Below are positions 12,689 to 13,458 of a DNA stretch of 13,458 nt, piece after piece. The translations under genes and the position numbers were made by a program. Source of the stretch: T1Sed10-49 sp046498405 (GTDB lineage Bacteria > Actinomycetota > Nitriliruptoria > Euzebyales > Egibacteraceae); assembly GCA_046498405.1 (NCBI GenBank), contig JAWOAS010000201.1, positions 1 through 13,458 on the forward strand. The letters are read 5' to 3'. Position 1 is the stretch's first letter. Each line of letters begins with the position of its first letter. The notes below the pieces were generated by a model. It saw only the letters and a list, made by a program, of their open reading frames with translations, was not told where the DNA came from and ran no database searches.

Positions 12689-13458
12689 ATGGACGCCGAG
12701 CGCGCCGCCGAGGACGCCCACCGCATCGTCGCGGGACTCGACGCCGACGAGCAGATCCGCCTGTTGTCGGGCCGCGACGCCTGGCACCTCGAGGGGGTCG
12801 CCGCGGCCGGCCTGGCCGCGTTGACGGTCACCGACGGCCCGCACGGGGTGCGCAAGACGCGCGGCGACGCCGGCGGTGCGATGCTCGGCGACGCCGAGCC
12901 GGCGACGTGCTTCCCCACCGCGGTGACCCTCGGCGCGACGTGGGACGAGGGGTTGCTCGCCGAGGTCGGGGCCGCGCTCGGGGTCGAGGCCGCCGCCAAG
13001 GACGTCGCCGTCCTGCTCGGCCCCGGCCTCAACCTCAAGCGCCACCCCGCGGGCGGTCGCAACTTCGAGTACCTCAGCGAGGACCCGCTGCTGGCCGGTC
13101 GGCTCGCCGCGGCGCTCGTGCGCGGCATCCAGGGCCAGGGGGTCGGGGCCTGCCTCAAGCACCTCGCGGCCAACCACCAGGAGCACCACCGCATGGTCGT
13201 CGACACCGTCGTCGACGAGCGCACCCTGCGCGAGCTCGAGCTCACCGCCTTCGAGCACGCGGTGGTCGGCGGCGCGCCCTGGACGGTGATGCACGCCTAC
13301 AACCGGCTCAACGGCGACTACTGCGGACAGAGCGGCTGGCTGCTCACCTCGGTGCTGCGCGAGGAGTGGGGCTTCGACGGCCTCGTGATGTCGGACTGGG
13401 GCGCGACGAGCGACCGCGCCGCGGCGCTGGCCGCCGGCACCGACCTCGAGATGCCGGG
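12689..13458 (+). CDS. Glycoside hydrolase family 3 beta-glucosidase-like protein, N-terminal part (cut by window edge)
   Basis: The start is ATG 12689 with GAGGAG (12676-12681) seven bases before it; 256 codons are visible and the frame is still open at the edge. The GH3 N-terminal barrel is clear: TDGPHGVR (Asp49), GPGLNLKRHPAGGRNFEYLSEDP (111-133), CLKHLAANHQE (Lys158, His159), TVMHAYNRLNG and GLVMSDWGATSD with the nucleophile Asp236. GH3 enzymes of this type remove beta-linked glucose or xylose from oligosaccharides or glycosides. There is no signal peptide, so it probably works in the cytoplasm on imported sugars. The usual C-terminal alpha/beta and fibronectin-like domains would lie beyond the window. 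Divergent from the redox cluster, so a functional link is not implied. Confidence 0.92.
   Translation, partial: MDAERAAEDAHRIVAGLDADEQIRLLSGRDAWHLEGVAAAGLAALTVTDGPHGVRKTRGDAGGAMLGDAEPATCFPTAVTLGATWDEGLLAEVGAALGVEAAAKDVAVLLGPGLNLKRHPAGGRNFEYLSEDPLLAGRLAAALVRGIQGQGVGACLKHLAANHQEHHRMVVDTVVDERTLRELELTAFEHAVVGGAPWTVMHAYNRLNGDYCGQSGWLLTSVLREEWGFDGLVMSDWGATSDRAAALAAGTDLEMP

Noticed and set aside
10135..13245. A 1036-residue minus-strand frame extending the aldehyde dehydrogenase far upstream
   Set aside because: Only the part from ATG 11706 is protein-like; the extension is the shadow of the SDR and GH3 genes and is rich in Arg and Pro.

Overview
The window is very GC-rich, with almost every third codon position G or C. 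It carries a close relative of the mycobacterial GabD2-type aldehyde dehydrogenase, an actinobacterial-style phage/ICE integrase and an ECF sigma factor with a zinc-binding anti-sigma domain. I read it as a chromosomal piece of a high-GC actinobacterium, possibly a deep-branching one. The genus cannot be told from sequence alone.

Layout. (1) 1-240 is the 3' end of an OsmC-family gene. (2) 266 to about 4900 is an accessory, rearranged stretch. It starts with a tyrosine integrase that has lost its 5' half. That gene meets, head to head, a cupredoxin gene that has also lost its 5' half. A two-gene unit follows: a YgaP-like membrane protein (1474-1686) and an ECF sigma factor fused to a ZAS-type zinc domain (1697-2500). 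An insertion element (2508-4481) sits directly on the sigma-factor stop codon. It is bounded by imperfect inverted repeats and an exact 8-bp direct repeat, and it carries both a DDE transposase and a small four-helix membrane protein as apparent passenger. After it lie a fragment resembling a cyclic-nucleotide-binding domain and about 200 bp with nothing recognisable. (3) 4918-12527 holds seven genes on the minus strand with mostly overlapping or few-base junctions. In transcription order they are a short-chain dehydrogenase, a GabD2-like aldehyde dehydrogenase, a DoxX-type membrane protein, a two-domain AhbA/AhbB (siroheme decarboxylase)-like AsnC-type protein, an ABC1/UbiB kinase-like protein, a cysteine-rich 4Fe-4S protein, and a membrane-anchored monothiol thioredoxin-like protein. 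(4) From 12689 a family 3 glycoside hydrolase runs divergently off the right edge.

How the genes may work together. SDR and aldehyde dehydrogenase could form an alcohol -> aldehyde -> acid pair. DoxX, the Fe-S protein and the thioredoxin-like protein point to membrane-linked redox chemistry. The AhbAB-like and UbiB-like proteins point to tetrapyrrole or quinone/lipid cofactor metabolism. No pathway that I know by name contains this whole set, so the minus-strand cluster is the best candidate here for an undescribed system. A leaderless-type promoter in front of the AhbAB-like gene suggests the cluster can be transcribed as at least two units. I found no tRNA, rRNA or CRISPR array.
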